A DNA stretch of 64,000 nt, taken from positions 21,725,607 through 21,789,606 of the forward strand of contig CM077832.1 in assembly GCA_039720395.1 (NCBI GenBank). The letters are read 5' to 3'. Source of the stretch: Liquidambar formosana (taxonomy: Eukaryota; Streptophyta; Magnoliopsida; Saxifragales; Altingiaceae). A model generated the notes under the pieces. It was not told the origin of the DNA. It saw nothing but the letters and a program-made list of their open reading frames with translations, and searched no databases. Positions 47,201 through 57,277 of this stretch are shown here, one piece after another (the stretch's first letter is position 1; each line of letters opens with the position of its first letter). The position numbers and the translations under genes are program-made.

Positions 47201-47300
47201 TTAGATTCATCACTTTAAATACTCATTAGTCCTTAAACATCTTATTATGCATTGTTATCATCAAAACTTCGGAGATAAAACCATTTAAGCCAACAAACTC
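44201..47300 (-). mobile_element. Solo Sirevirus-like LTR with AACTC target duplication
   Basis: The LTR (44206-47295) runs TGTTGTCCCAAG to AAGCCAACA and is flanked by AACTC at 44201-44205 and 47296-47300. It is the same family as 1928-3296. It is interrupted by the copia solo LTR at 45063-46717; without that it is about 1.43 kb. A minus-strand TATA box lies near 44730, and arrays of CAGCCGTCTGA and CAGCCGGCTGA lie at about 44860-45050 and 46740-46925. Confidence 0.92.
45058..46722 (+). mobile_element. Solo copia LTR with CATAT target duplication
   Basis: A 1655-bp LTR (45063-46717), TGTTAGAGTTATGCCC to ATTCCCAACA, flanked by CATAT on both sides (45058-45062, 46718-46722). It has the same length as the LTR at 55623-57277 and is very similar to it. 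No internal sequence remains. Confidence 0.94.
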
Positions 47301-47544
47301 CAATTGACAATTTGGAGATCATTTCAAGGTCAAATGAAAAGTTTGGGACTTAAAAGACGATTATACCCCTCAAGTCACAAAAGCTCTTATTATCCTCAAG
47401 ATCAACTCCGAATTGAACCAAAATTCATATCCATTGTCCTTGTGACTCTAGAAACCTAATGCAAGTGACTAGACTCAAGAGCAAAACAAAAACATGCATG
47501 AAATGATGAGCCCTAGTAAGGTGGTGCAAAAATGGGGTGTGACA

Positions 47545-48523
47545 GCAAGGTTAGGTTCATGCATGCATGCATATTGTTTACACTAACCTCTTCTTGTTTC
47601 CTTATTGGTAATCATAATCAACTTGAACATTCCTTTGACTTCAAAAGTCTCAAGTTTTCTCATAATCCAAAGTAGATTTTCACTTGGCATTAATTCTTTA
47701 AAAATGGAATCACATCATTTCCATTTCCATCTTTTTATAAAAGGATTGATTTTTAACACTGCAAGATAGAGATACTTCTGTTTGGAGCTGATCAATTTGA
47801 TCTAAGATACCCATGAGAAGGAAGGCGAATTTGTGGTATCTTCAAAGGTTCTCAATTATAAAAACCTCGAGGCATGTTTTCAAAACACCAATACTTTCAA
47901 AACCTTATTCAAATGCCTTTAGAAATCTCTTTTCAAAAATGGCAAACTTCATCATCCTTCAAAGAAGGTATTTTATGTCAAATTGCTCGTATAGGAAATC
48001 AATAATTTCAAATGGGATTTAATCAGAAACATCATCAAAATTGGGAACGTTGGATTCCAACAGGCGATGTGGGGTGCCTCAAACCTTCCCCACTCGTAAC
48101 CAAACCCCAGAACGTTGGATTCCAACAGGCGATGTGAGGTGCCTCACACCTTCCCCACTCGTAACCAAACCCTGTACCCTCAATCTTTAGTCTCACAGAC
48201 CACTAGGAGTCAATCACATTTTTAAATGGACCTCAAATGGACCCATTTATTCATAAGACCTCAGACGGACTTATTTTGGGATCTCAAATGACCACATTTT
48301 CTAATTAACCATAGGATGTCCAATCGCGTTCTCAAACCCCTGATTGGTGGCGACTCCATAGCCTTGATTATTCTAGATATGCTTGCATACCTAGGCCGGT
48401 CAAGGCACCCTTGAATTGAACTCAATATATTTCCTACTCAACCCACACACCCATACAGAACGGAGGACCCCGGGGGTCGTCCCATTTTAGGAAAATCCCT
48501 TCCTTTTTTGGGGTAGCGACAGA
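47545..48523 (-). mobile_element. Fragment of another gypsy LTR (G2), minus strand
   Basis: On the minus strand it begins TGTCGCTACCCCAAAAAAGG at 48523 and includes AATGGGACGACCCCCGGGGT and GGAGTCGCCACC. These are typical of plant gypsy LTRs. The left part is cut by the G1-family LTR ending at 47544. No coding sequence. Confidence 0.6.
48046..48173. repeat. 65-bp tandem duplication in the G2 LTR fragment
   Basis: Two copies of a unit starting AACGTTGGATTCCAACAGGC, at 48046 and 48111. Each contains a hairpin-like GATGTGGGG...CCCCAC segment related to the conserved LTR hairpin. Confidence 0.85.
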
Positions 48524-50990
48524 CCCATAAGCAACTCATCCACCATGATTCTTCTTTCAATGACTCTTCAAAAGTTTGTACATTATAGACCCAATGCTTT
48601 AAGAGCCTTTACGCAACCCGTACATTTTGTCAAATTGGGCTTTTAATAACAGTGGTGGAAGCTGGATAGTTAGATCATTTCTCTTTTCTCTATTTGGGAT
48701 AAAGGATAACTATTGCAACCTCTCAACATTATTTGCAAACCCCATTTCTTTTCGCTTTTTAAGGTTTTATGAAAAATATAATTGTTTTTATGAAAATCAG
48801 TTGCGGAGTTTACTAGAAAACATCATTTTGAACGACTTCGTAACAAAAACTTTTTACAAAATCTCTCATTTAAGAGGAATTTTTCACCGTATACTGTCCT
48901 TATTCATTTTTACATAAACAAAAATTATAAATGGCCAAAAAGTCAAATTAAACAATAGATTTTGGAAAACTTTTCTTTTACAAAGTTGTTCAAAATGATA
49001 GTTTTTAGTAGATAGCACAACTAGTGTTCATACAAACCTGTTATATTTTTCATAAGACCTTAAGAATAAAGAGAAGTGAGGTTTAATAATAAAGTTAAGG
49101 GGTTGCAATACCCGCCCTCTTTGTGACTTGATTTAACTTCCTAATATTCTATTGTGGTATGTGGATTGCTTTTGCGATACCATAAGAAATGAGTCCTACT
49201 GTAAATATTGAGCTATAAAATTGCTGGATGATGATCATGTGATTTTGATAAATGTTTGGAGAAGTCATCAAATTAGATTGGTCCAATAGAAGATGATTTA
49301 ATGAGTAAAGATTGCTTTGCAAATGGCAAAGGGGTAGAATCTTAATTTTTTTAAGGCTTTGCTGGTATGTTATCCACTTTATGATTTAGAAATATTTTCT
49401 TTCTAGATTTAGTTTTTAATGAACTAATTTAAGTAGATAAGTTTATATAGAAAAATTTTTATTTCAAAAATTTGAATTTTTTTTTCCTTTAAATAAAAAT
49501 AAAATGTAGAAGGTTCTCCTAATAATATTTGATTTTATAGGTAATTTAATTGATGAATTTTTGCAATGTTTCTTACTGAGTAATGTCATTCATCTCTAAT
49601 TTCTTCCCCTTTAATGATGTGATAGCAGATACACCATCGGTCACATCAATAAATGTTTTTCTTTTTTCTTTTTTGTTTTTATGTTTGTTTTTTGTATTTT
49701 AATTTTTTAAATGCGTGCCATGTCAATGACAACAACATTAAGCAAATAAATTGGGAATCAATAGTGCATCCATTTCTTATTATAATTGGATTTATACTAA
49801 TATAAGAAAAACTTAAGACTCTTAAACTTGCGTGTTTGTTGTGAAGGGTATTCTAATGGTAGGTTAGGGTGTTAACAAAATCGACATATTCAATACATAC
49901 AAGGTACCATATTTACGTCATCATGATTTTAGCTTTTGTAGAGCCTCAAGACCACAACAATTGTTAAAATCACAACAGCTTACATATTAAAAAGAATTTT
50001 GGTGATAAATCCACATCTACGCCTTTTCTTCAAGCCTCTTTCCTTTTTCATATTTTTTCTAAAAGGTTATATTAGAGGAGAGTCGATCCCAAAACCTAAT
50101 CCTATCCAACCCTCAACCCACCCATACCATTATGAAGTCACAAGGTTCTATGGCTTATATGGAAAAGATCATGTTCAAGCAATTAGTCAACAAAAATATG
50201 CTCAAGTTCAAGCATTTGTAGTTGTATGTCAGTCTCTTGTCAACCACCTTTTTAACTCCCAAAAGGGAAAGGAACTCTTGTGCGGTTCTCACAATTTTCT
50301 ATTATCGAAAAATTATTTCTTGTAACCTACGTATGGGCACTCTCAACATTACAATCATCATCCTTAGGCTTTTGTGGAGCTTGGTTTTATGTTTAATCAC
50401 GTTTGCAACACCCAACCCAATTCAACCTTGGAGGAACAACGGTTTAAATGGGATTTTTTGTGAGGCTTAATCCATGGAGCTGAGGCTTAGGCTAATAGGC
50501 TCGAACTGAAGCACTCATGGGCAAGCCTCTGTGGGGTTCTGGGGGTGTTGCCCCCGAACTTTCATTTTTTGGGCCCATTTTATTTTTTTCTGGTTTGTTG
50601 GTCATATATATTGTCGCTTCAAATTTAAGGTTTGTGTATATAATGCATTGTACGTACTGTTTCTCTGGCATAATGAAAATCGCTACAACTCCGTGGATGT
50701 AGCCCTAATCTGGGTGAACTTTGTAAATCTTTTTATCTTGTGTTTTTCATTGTTTTGAATCTTTTGAATTTATTTTTTTTTTCTTTTTATTTGCATCTCA
50801 CAAATCCTGGAATAAATTGGTTTCCTGACAATCACGTGATGCCAAGTGAGGACGTAACCTTATCACCTTTATTTAGTCATGTGAAGATACGATCCTATGA
50901 TTTTCCCTTTTTCCCATCTTACCTAGAGATAAAAAATAAAATAATCATAATCATAATAGAAAAAAGAACCCCATGTCAGGCTGAGACCTT
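48524..50990. other. AT-rich intergenic sequence without recognised genes
   Basis: No reading frame resembles a known family. A 108-codon frame at 49999-50325 has no recognisable motif. Some pieces look like old repeat debris, but I cannot assign them. Confidence 0.45.
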
Positions 50991-51345
50991 ATTTTACATT
51001 GGAAAGGTGTGTGTTAAGAGTGGTGCGGTATATAAACTGGGTTCCACACCTCTAAAAGTCGCCAAAACTAGCTTTTGGAGTGTGACATGCCTGTCCATCT
51101 TATATGCTACTTTATCATATATATTCAGTCATGCCGATATGTGGTCTTGTGACTTTCTGCCATTCCAAATGTACAGTGAGCATATTTCACACTGGAAAGG
51201 TGTGAGTGCTTAGAGTGTGTGGTATATAAACAGGGTTCCGCACATCTAAAAGTCGCCAAAACTAGAGTTTGGAGTGTGACCTACCTATCAATCTTATGTG
51301 CTACTTTACCATCTGTATTCAGTCATGCCAATGTATGTGTCGTCC
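50991..51345. repeat. About 194-bp imperfect tandem duplication
   Basis: Two units share GGAAAGGTGTG, GGTATATAAAC, TCTAAAAGTCGCCAAAACTA and TTGGAGTGTGAC, starting at 50991 and about 51185. The units differ by many substitutions, so the duplication is old. Confidence 0.8.
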
Positions 51346-51544
51346 TGTAACCTTTCCCCTATTCCAAATACTCTTACCCTTCGCAAAATATAAATACATA
51401 ATATACATATATGTATTAATAAAACAATAAAAATAAATTAAAAAAGATACATATCAAGTGAGGAAATGCTCGTGTCTTAAGTGCCCTTGTATACTTGTTA
51501 CGTGTTATAATTTTATTTATTTTATTTTATTTTTGGTGCCTCTT

Positions 51545-51975
51545 ACATCAGTGAACATGTTGGAAATAAGACATTTTTACTTGGTGTGAAATGCATATTT
51601 GTCTTCCCAAATAGTACGTGATAGCATGTGATGGGATGTTTGGGTTATAGAAAATGTATATGCGCATCACACCCCCATAATTTTCTAAGGATTAGGATCC
51701 TCTCAATTTATTGGACCATCTATTTAAATCTGAACCATTGATACTTGGTGATCCCTACATGGTATGAATAGTAAAGATAGGAGAATTTCCCATTTTCTAA
51801 AAATACAACGTAATCTATAGACAGGTAGTTTATGTCTAAGAGGGTATACATGCCCATATAATTTTTCCACCAGTAGTTGCCATAAGACCTGCTCAACTCA
51901 AACAATCTTAGCACATAAACTGAAATAGCTAATGCACACGCCTACTCCTATAAATACAATGTAATCTGTAGATAG
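51545..51975 (+). repeat. Upstream, diverged copy of the RALF promoter region
   Basis: Aligns with 52550-52985 over about 430 bp, including GTGATGGGATGTTTG, CTAAGGATTAGGATCCTCTC-type sequence and CTAAGAGGGTATACATGCCC. It ends near CCTATAAATACAATG, the position matching the TATA region of the RALF gene, but no RALF coding sequence follows. A further short copy of the CTAAGAGGGTATACATGCCC block lies at 51958-52010. Confidence 0.75.
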
Positions 51976-52010
51976 GTAGTTTATGTCTAAGAGGGTATAC
52001 ATGCCCAGGT

Positions 52011-52549
52011 GTGAATGTATTTTTATAAATACATGTACTTAAGGCATCATCACATCTCGTTTGATCACATCTTTGAGGTGCATGCTTGGATTCTACCTTA
52101 GTTTTGGCACTTTAATGTGTGTATTTAGATTGTATTATCTTATAAAGGTAAAAAAAAAATTTTAGACATTCAATTCTGATTCAAAGGATTGTTTTAGAAC
52201 TCATAATTCATGAATATTGCTTTTAGGGCTGTAACATGCTAAACGTTATCTAATTTTAACAAGAAAAAGAATATAATATAAGCTACCCATTTGAAACACT
52301 TACAAAACTGTCTAACACTTAATTTACATAATTGTATCCCAAATTTATTTTTTAGTTTCTTATTTTTTGCACTTTTCTTGTAAATTATATCGTTATATAT
52401 TTTCATCAATAATTAAATTGGTTTAATAAAATGTATGATTATAAAAAAATCTCATGTGCAACTAAATTAATGCATGCGCAATGCACGGTGCATATGCAAT
52501 AACTAGTTAGTGTGTATCTATATATATATATATAAATATAGATATATAT
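52011..52549. other. AT-rich spacer between promoter copies
   Basis: Contains a (TA)n microsatellite at about 52518-52535. No gene recognised. Confidence 0.4.
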
Positions 52550-53065
52550 CAGTAAACACGCTAGAAATAAGGCATTTTTGCTTGGTGAGAGAGGCATATA
52601 TATCTTCCCAAATAGTAGGGGGTAGCATGTGATGGGATGTTTGTGTTAAAGAAAATGTATACGCCCATCACACCCCATAATTTTCCAAGGATTAGGATCC
52701 TCTCCATTTATTGGACCAACTAGTAAAATATGAATTGTTGATATTTTGTGGATCCCACATGAATTAGTGTGGCCCACATGGTATGAATGGTAAAGAGAGA
52801 GGAGGCTTTCCCATTTTCTTAAAATACAACTTGACCTACAGATAGACAAGTATGTTGTGTCTAAGAGGGTATACATGCCCATATAAAGTTGCCTTATGAC
52901 CCGTTTAACTCTAACAAACTTTGCACAAAATTAACTAAAACAGCTAATGCATGTTCGCACCTGCACCTATAATAGAAATTGAAACTCCTTATAAATTGTA
53001 ATTTCTTTCTACACATTAAAAACAATAAGAAAAATTCTCTCTAAACCCTATTCCCTAAATTAACA
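52550..53065 (+). promoter_or_regulatory. Promoter and 5' UTR of the RALF-like gene
   Basis: Contains the downstream copy of the duplicated block, a TATA-like CTTATAAATTG at about 52989, and a short A- and C-rich leader. The start codon context AACAATGGC is the favoured plant context. Confidence 0.6.
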
Positions 53066-53305
53066 ATGGCTCTTTCTAGAGGAATGATCCTTATTTGTAT
53101 GACTACCCTTCTCGTTTACTCATTCTTGAATAGAGTTACCAATGGCGAGGAGATTACCTATCGTGCTCTTCATAAAGGCAATGCCATACCTGGATGTGGC
53201 CCAGAATTTCACAACACTTGCAAAACACCACCTCCAGCAAATGAGTATTATAGAGGGTGCGAGAAAACCCATTATTGCCGTGGTGGTGAAAAACCAATGG
53301 AATAA
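53066..53305 (+). CDS. RALF-like secreted peptide
   Basis: A 79-residue single-exon gene. Residues 1-26 form a signal peptide with a hydrophobic core (MILICMTTLLVYSFL), so the mature peptide of about 52 residues would be secreted to the apoplast. It has the RALF family layout: an ITY motif near the mature N terminus (30-32, in place of YISY), four cysteines (C44, C52, C65, C71) expected to form two disulfides, NTCK at 50-53, and ANEYYRGC at 58-65 in place of the usual ANPYxRGC. There is no dibasic S1P cleavage site, as in the short RALF subclade lacking a propeptide. RALF peptides signal through CrRLK1L receptor kinases and LRX/LLG proteins and affect extracellular pH, growth or reproduction. 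The Asn-Glu in place of Asn-Pro is unusual. This is the only clear host gene in the window. Confidence 0.85.
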   Translation: MALSRGMILICMTTLLVYSFLNRVTNGEEITYRALHKGNAIPGCGPEFHNTCKTPPPANEYYRGCEKTHYCRGGEKPME

Positions 53306-53828
53306 AAATTGTACGTCGAGAATGCAGATGATGTTTAATTATGATTATAAAGTTTGGATGAGTCGTCAATAAAGGACATTGCAACATCCAGGAAGAAACC
53401 TTGGCATATTCAGATATTATTGTTATGGGACACTAATTAACCTTTTTTTTTTTTTTTTTTCACACTTCATCACCATTTCTGTTACCAATTTCTAGCAATT
53501 GCTTCTTCAATGGCTTTTGCATATTTTTTATTTTATGTATTTTATCTTGTTGTAAAACCCATGTACATAACTACTGTTTCTTTTGTATTCTTTTGAGAGT
53601 TTGGCTACCATGATGTGTCCATTGTTATTATGTAAGTGTTTGTCATTGCTTTCTCATATAAGTGTTTTCCTTCTCTTAACTAATGATGAAATGTGGGTAT
53701 TGTATATTTTTACGTATACATGTTCACGTATTCAAATATTTGTTGTGGCCTTGCTATTATGTTTGTCATATATAGGTGTTTTCCTTCTCTTAATTATTGA
53801 TGAAATGTGGAGTGGCTTATAAAATTTT
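53306..53828 (+). other. 3' flank of the RALF-like gene
   Basis: Possible polyadenylation signal AATAAA at 53370. A T-run lies at about 53442-53461. Nothing else recognised. Confidence 0.4.
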
Positions 53829-54105
53829 CTCCCTCCCCTCCGTCCCACAAAGATCGGCCACTTTTACAACTTTTTTTGTTTCAAAATGTTTCTCCATTTT
53901 GAAAATTCAAATCACAATTCTTTTGAACTTCCTATTCTACCCCTTGTTATTTCAATAATTTATTTTAAAACAAAACCGAATAAAAAGTAGGAGAAGGGTA
54001 TTTTTGGAAAAATAAAGTTTTAATAAATGTAAGTCTTTGAAATGATAGTTTTTCTTAAATTGCGTGTTTTCTCAAACATTGCCTATCTTTGTGGGATGGA
54101 GGGAG
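53829..54105. mobile_element. Stowaway-like MITE
   Basis: A 277-bp non-coding AT-rich element. Its left end CTCCCTCC (CCT) CCGTCCCACAAAGAT and right end ATCTTTGTGGGATGGAGGGAG are inverted repeats of about 25 bp with the CTCCCTCC signature of Stowaway (Tc1/mariner) MITEs. A TA follows the right end; the expected TA on the left is not preserved. Confidence 0.8.
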
Positions 54106-55082
54106 TAGTTTATTTGTTAATTCTTTCAAGCAAAAATAGGATTACCACATGATGGGTCATCCCACTCACTAATTAGGGATCGGTAGTTGCTGGGGTGTCC
54201 CATCAGTGAATCATCAAACTCAACTATTTGTTTTGTCTTGTTTTTTTTTTCTAGGGAGCTCCACTATTCATTCTATAACTCTTCAAAAGATTGTGTTATA
54301 CCCTAAACTTTGGGGACTGTTTCCAAAACCCTTAAATTCCATCAGTTGAGGATTAATTAGCTGACCCAGTTTTGCTTTTATTGAGTTTGGTAGTACCTCA
54401 AATTCATGTAGCAGTTCAATATATATAGCTAGTATTCCAAAAGCAGGCCTAGATAAAACAAATGGAAAAAGAAAAAAGGAGTATCCAATAACCGACAGAA
54501 CCTCATCCATGTTGTATTGGAAGCCTAGGTTCAAAATCTTCTTCAAGATAGGTAGTAAGCTCTAAGTTGATGAAGACCATAAACTATTCTCTCAATTTAA
54601 GAATTCATAAGCCATATGAAAATAGAACGAAGCGATTCTTCTCATAAAATCAGAATAATTGTTTCTACCATAAGAAAAAGAGTATAATAATACGTACTTT
54701 TTCAAACTAATATATCATAAATATTGAGCTAAAATAGCTATAAGCTTTATTGGCATGGTTTTGAATATGCTTTTGTCTGTCTAGGTGTGATTGATCTTTA
54801 TCTACTGTTGTTCTTGGTGTGGGTTTATCTATTTGTTAGATTAGTAGGGTTATTGATATTTGTCTTTGGTCTGTTCTTGAAGTATCTTTTATTGATATTT
54901 ATTTGGATGTGTGAGGTGTTCTTTGAAGGGTTTTGTGTGTTGGTGTTTAGTAGGTTTTGTGGTGTGGGTAGGGTTATATTCTCAGTTTGGATGTTGGTTG
55001 TTGTGTATTTTTACTTTTACCATTAATAATATCATTCTTATTTTTGCTAATCCAAAAAAAGAAAACAAAAATAGTTGGATGA
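54106..55082. other. Intergenic sequence, possible LINE 3' end
   Basis: 54106-54780 has no recognised content. 54780-55075 is GT-rich and ends TTTGCTAATCCAAAAAAAG, reminiscent of a plant LINE 3' end with a short A tail. The hydrophobic reading frame there reflects base composition and is not claimed. Confidence 0.3.
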
Positions 55083-55622
55083 TGTCGCTACCCCAAAAAA
55101 GAAAATCCTTCTCTCGATCTCATCCTAGAGGGTACACACTCCACCTTTTGGTCTTAAACCAAGTTTAGGGACCCTAGGGTTTGAATCTCCATTCAAGATC
55201 AATGGTCGGAATCCATTTGATCATTGATCGAACATGATCGCACGATTGTACGGCCCCACAGTAGGGCGGACCACCACCCCTGGCCTACCTCCGTGGCCCT
55301 ACCTCATCATATAAGGCCCACTAACTGAGAATCACAAGTTCCCATGAGTCATGATGAGAAATTATCACAACTGCCCACACTAGCCATGCCAGCGTAGGTA
55401 AATCTTGCTTTTGGCTCTGCAGCTACCCTGTAGTCCCCTGCAGCCGTAATCCAACTGCTTGGATGGGACTTGGGCCTACGCCTGCCAGGCCAGCATGGGC
55501 CATGCCTACTATGCCAGCGTGGATAGGCAGATTGTCCTTTTGCCCCAATTAGACTATTTTGCCCTCATCAAATGAGGTATTTCCTTCACCAAACAATTCC
55601 CAAATGCCTTCCATGTCCTATG
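55083..55622 (+). mobile_element. Possible gypsy LTR fragment
   Basis: Starts TGTCGCTACCCCAAAAAAG, like the G2 LTR end at 48523 read on the other strand, then diverges. It is cut on the right by the copia element at 55623. Only the first 20 or so bases support the call. Confidence 0.3.
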
Positions 55623-57277
55623 TGTTAGAGTTATGCCCTAGAGCCAATCATAGAGATGATTGTTTAGGGATAAAGGAACAATCATTTGATTTCATTTATG
55701 TATGTCACATTTATTATTGATTTAATAAAAGGGCTTATTCTATTATGTTTGTATGCATCATTTATATTTACATAATATGTCCAAGGAGTTAGAGTTGAGA
55801 ATATTGAATTACAAAGAGTTGTAATTATGAGACTGTAAATATATCTCTGTACTAAACCCCTAAATCATTCCTAGTTGAAGGTTCACTATGATGGACAGTA
55901 ATGAACCATAGGACTAGCACTTGTTAGGTTGACTCTATAGGAGGATAGCTGGTCTCAAGCTATTTGTGTGGAGACACTACAACCAACAGGTGGGTGCCTG
56001 TTAATAGAATAGGTACACTGAATGTGACCAAAGATTTGAGATAAACTGAATGGAGTTTTAACCTGCCTGTCAATCAGTTTCTCAATGTTATAGTGGTACA
56101 AGTAATCCTTAGACCTGAGACACCATAGTTACCTTATGCATGTAGCTTTAGAAGTTTGATAACACTAAGTGCAGATTCTATTCATGGGTCTGTAAAGGTG
56201 TTCATTGGCCCTATTGCTATATGTATGAAGGCATATGAGTGATCGACAAGGAATCCATTACTCTCAGGAAAAAGAGAGAGAATGTCTCATATATCATTCA
56301 TAATATAACTCATTCAGTCCATGGCCATGGCAGTGTGAATATGGAAAGGAGTTTCCATAAGTTCATCATTGAGTTGATATTTATGAATGAGTATAAAGTA
56401 ATTGAACTAGGGACTTGACAGACTTCCATGTCCTATTAGTTCAATTGGAGACATTGTGTAAATGGAAGGATGCAATTGTAACCTATAAACTATAACAGAA
56501 GGGTTCTTTGATAGATAAATATTCACTTCATTAAGGACGACACCATGAACCATATGCTAGGTGTTATTCATGGTTAGTAGAAGCCCTAATTGATATAAGT
56601 GAGTTATAATCAATTAGGGAATTGGAAGGAGTTCCAATTAGACCCTAAATGGAAAGAGTTCCATTGTGCACACCTCATGCTATTCCTACTACTTGATGAT
56701 GTGAACCCAATGGGTCACACACTGATCATGCAAGATGAGCTTTAAAGTCTATGAGAGAAAGGGTATGAGTGCATAAAGAATAGTTCTTTGAGGCCTATTT
56801 ATATTTGATATAATTTATAGGGGTTATTGTGCAATTTAGAGAAATTGCATAACACCCTAATAGGGTTTCCCCCTAGGGCCGGCCCCCTTGAGTGTGGACT
56901 ATATAAGTCACACTTTGAAGTGATGACATCATCACAAGTTGAAATCCCAAGGGGCTGTCCAGATTTTCCAGCCTCCCTCTCTCTCTCTCCTCTCTTCTCC
57001 TTCACTAGCAACAACAAGGAAAAGGTGGAAAGGACTTGAAGCTCTAGCTAGGTGTGGATACCATTGGAGGCAGCACACTTGGGCTGCTCATTCACCGCTG
57101 TCCGGAATCAAAGCTTGGAGCAAAAAGGAGAAGACAAAAATTCTGTAAGTGTTCTAACCCTCTTCATAGTTAGGGTTTGATTTTGTATATGCATAGTTAG
57201 ATTCATGGGCTGTGGAATCAAAGGGAAAATTTTTATATTCTGCACTTCTATTTTTCCCTCTTGTATGATTCCCAACA
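55623..57277 (+). mobile_element. 5' LTR of the TNT1-like copia element
   Basis: 1655 bp, TGTTAGAGTTATGCCC to GATTCCCAACA. TATA box CTATATAAG near 56899. A CT-rich tract lies at 56975-57000. Very close to the solo LTR at 45063-46717. Confidence 0.93.

Larger units (their letters stand above)
41732..47544 (-). mobile_element. Minus-strand gypsy LTR (G1 family) containing nested solo LTRs
   Basis: On the minus strand it starts TGTCACACCCCATTTTTG (47544) and ends CCGGGGTTTACA (41732). The 44201-47300 interval is a nested insertion; the remainder is about 2.7 kb. It shares the hairpin blocks (41954-41995, 42180-42265) and promoter layout with the solo LTR at 6900-9916. Its TATA box on the minus strand is CTATAAATAACC (about 43461-43453). 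Confidence 0.88.

Noticed and set aside
49999..50325. 108-codon plus-strand frame
   Set aside because: No recognisable domain, signal peptide or relative, and the AT-rich context makes it a likely chance frame.
54787..55168. Highly hydrophobic frames
   Set aside because: Caused by GT-rich sequence that more likely represents a LINE 3' region; no real membrane protein pattern.
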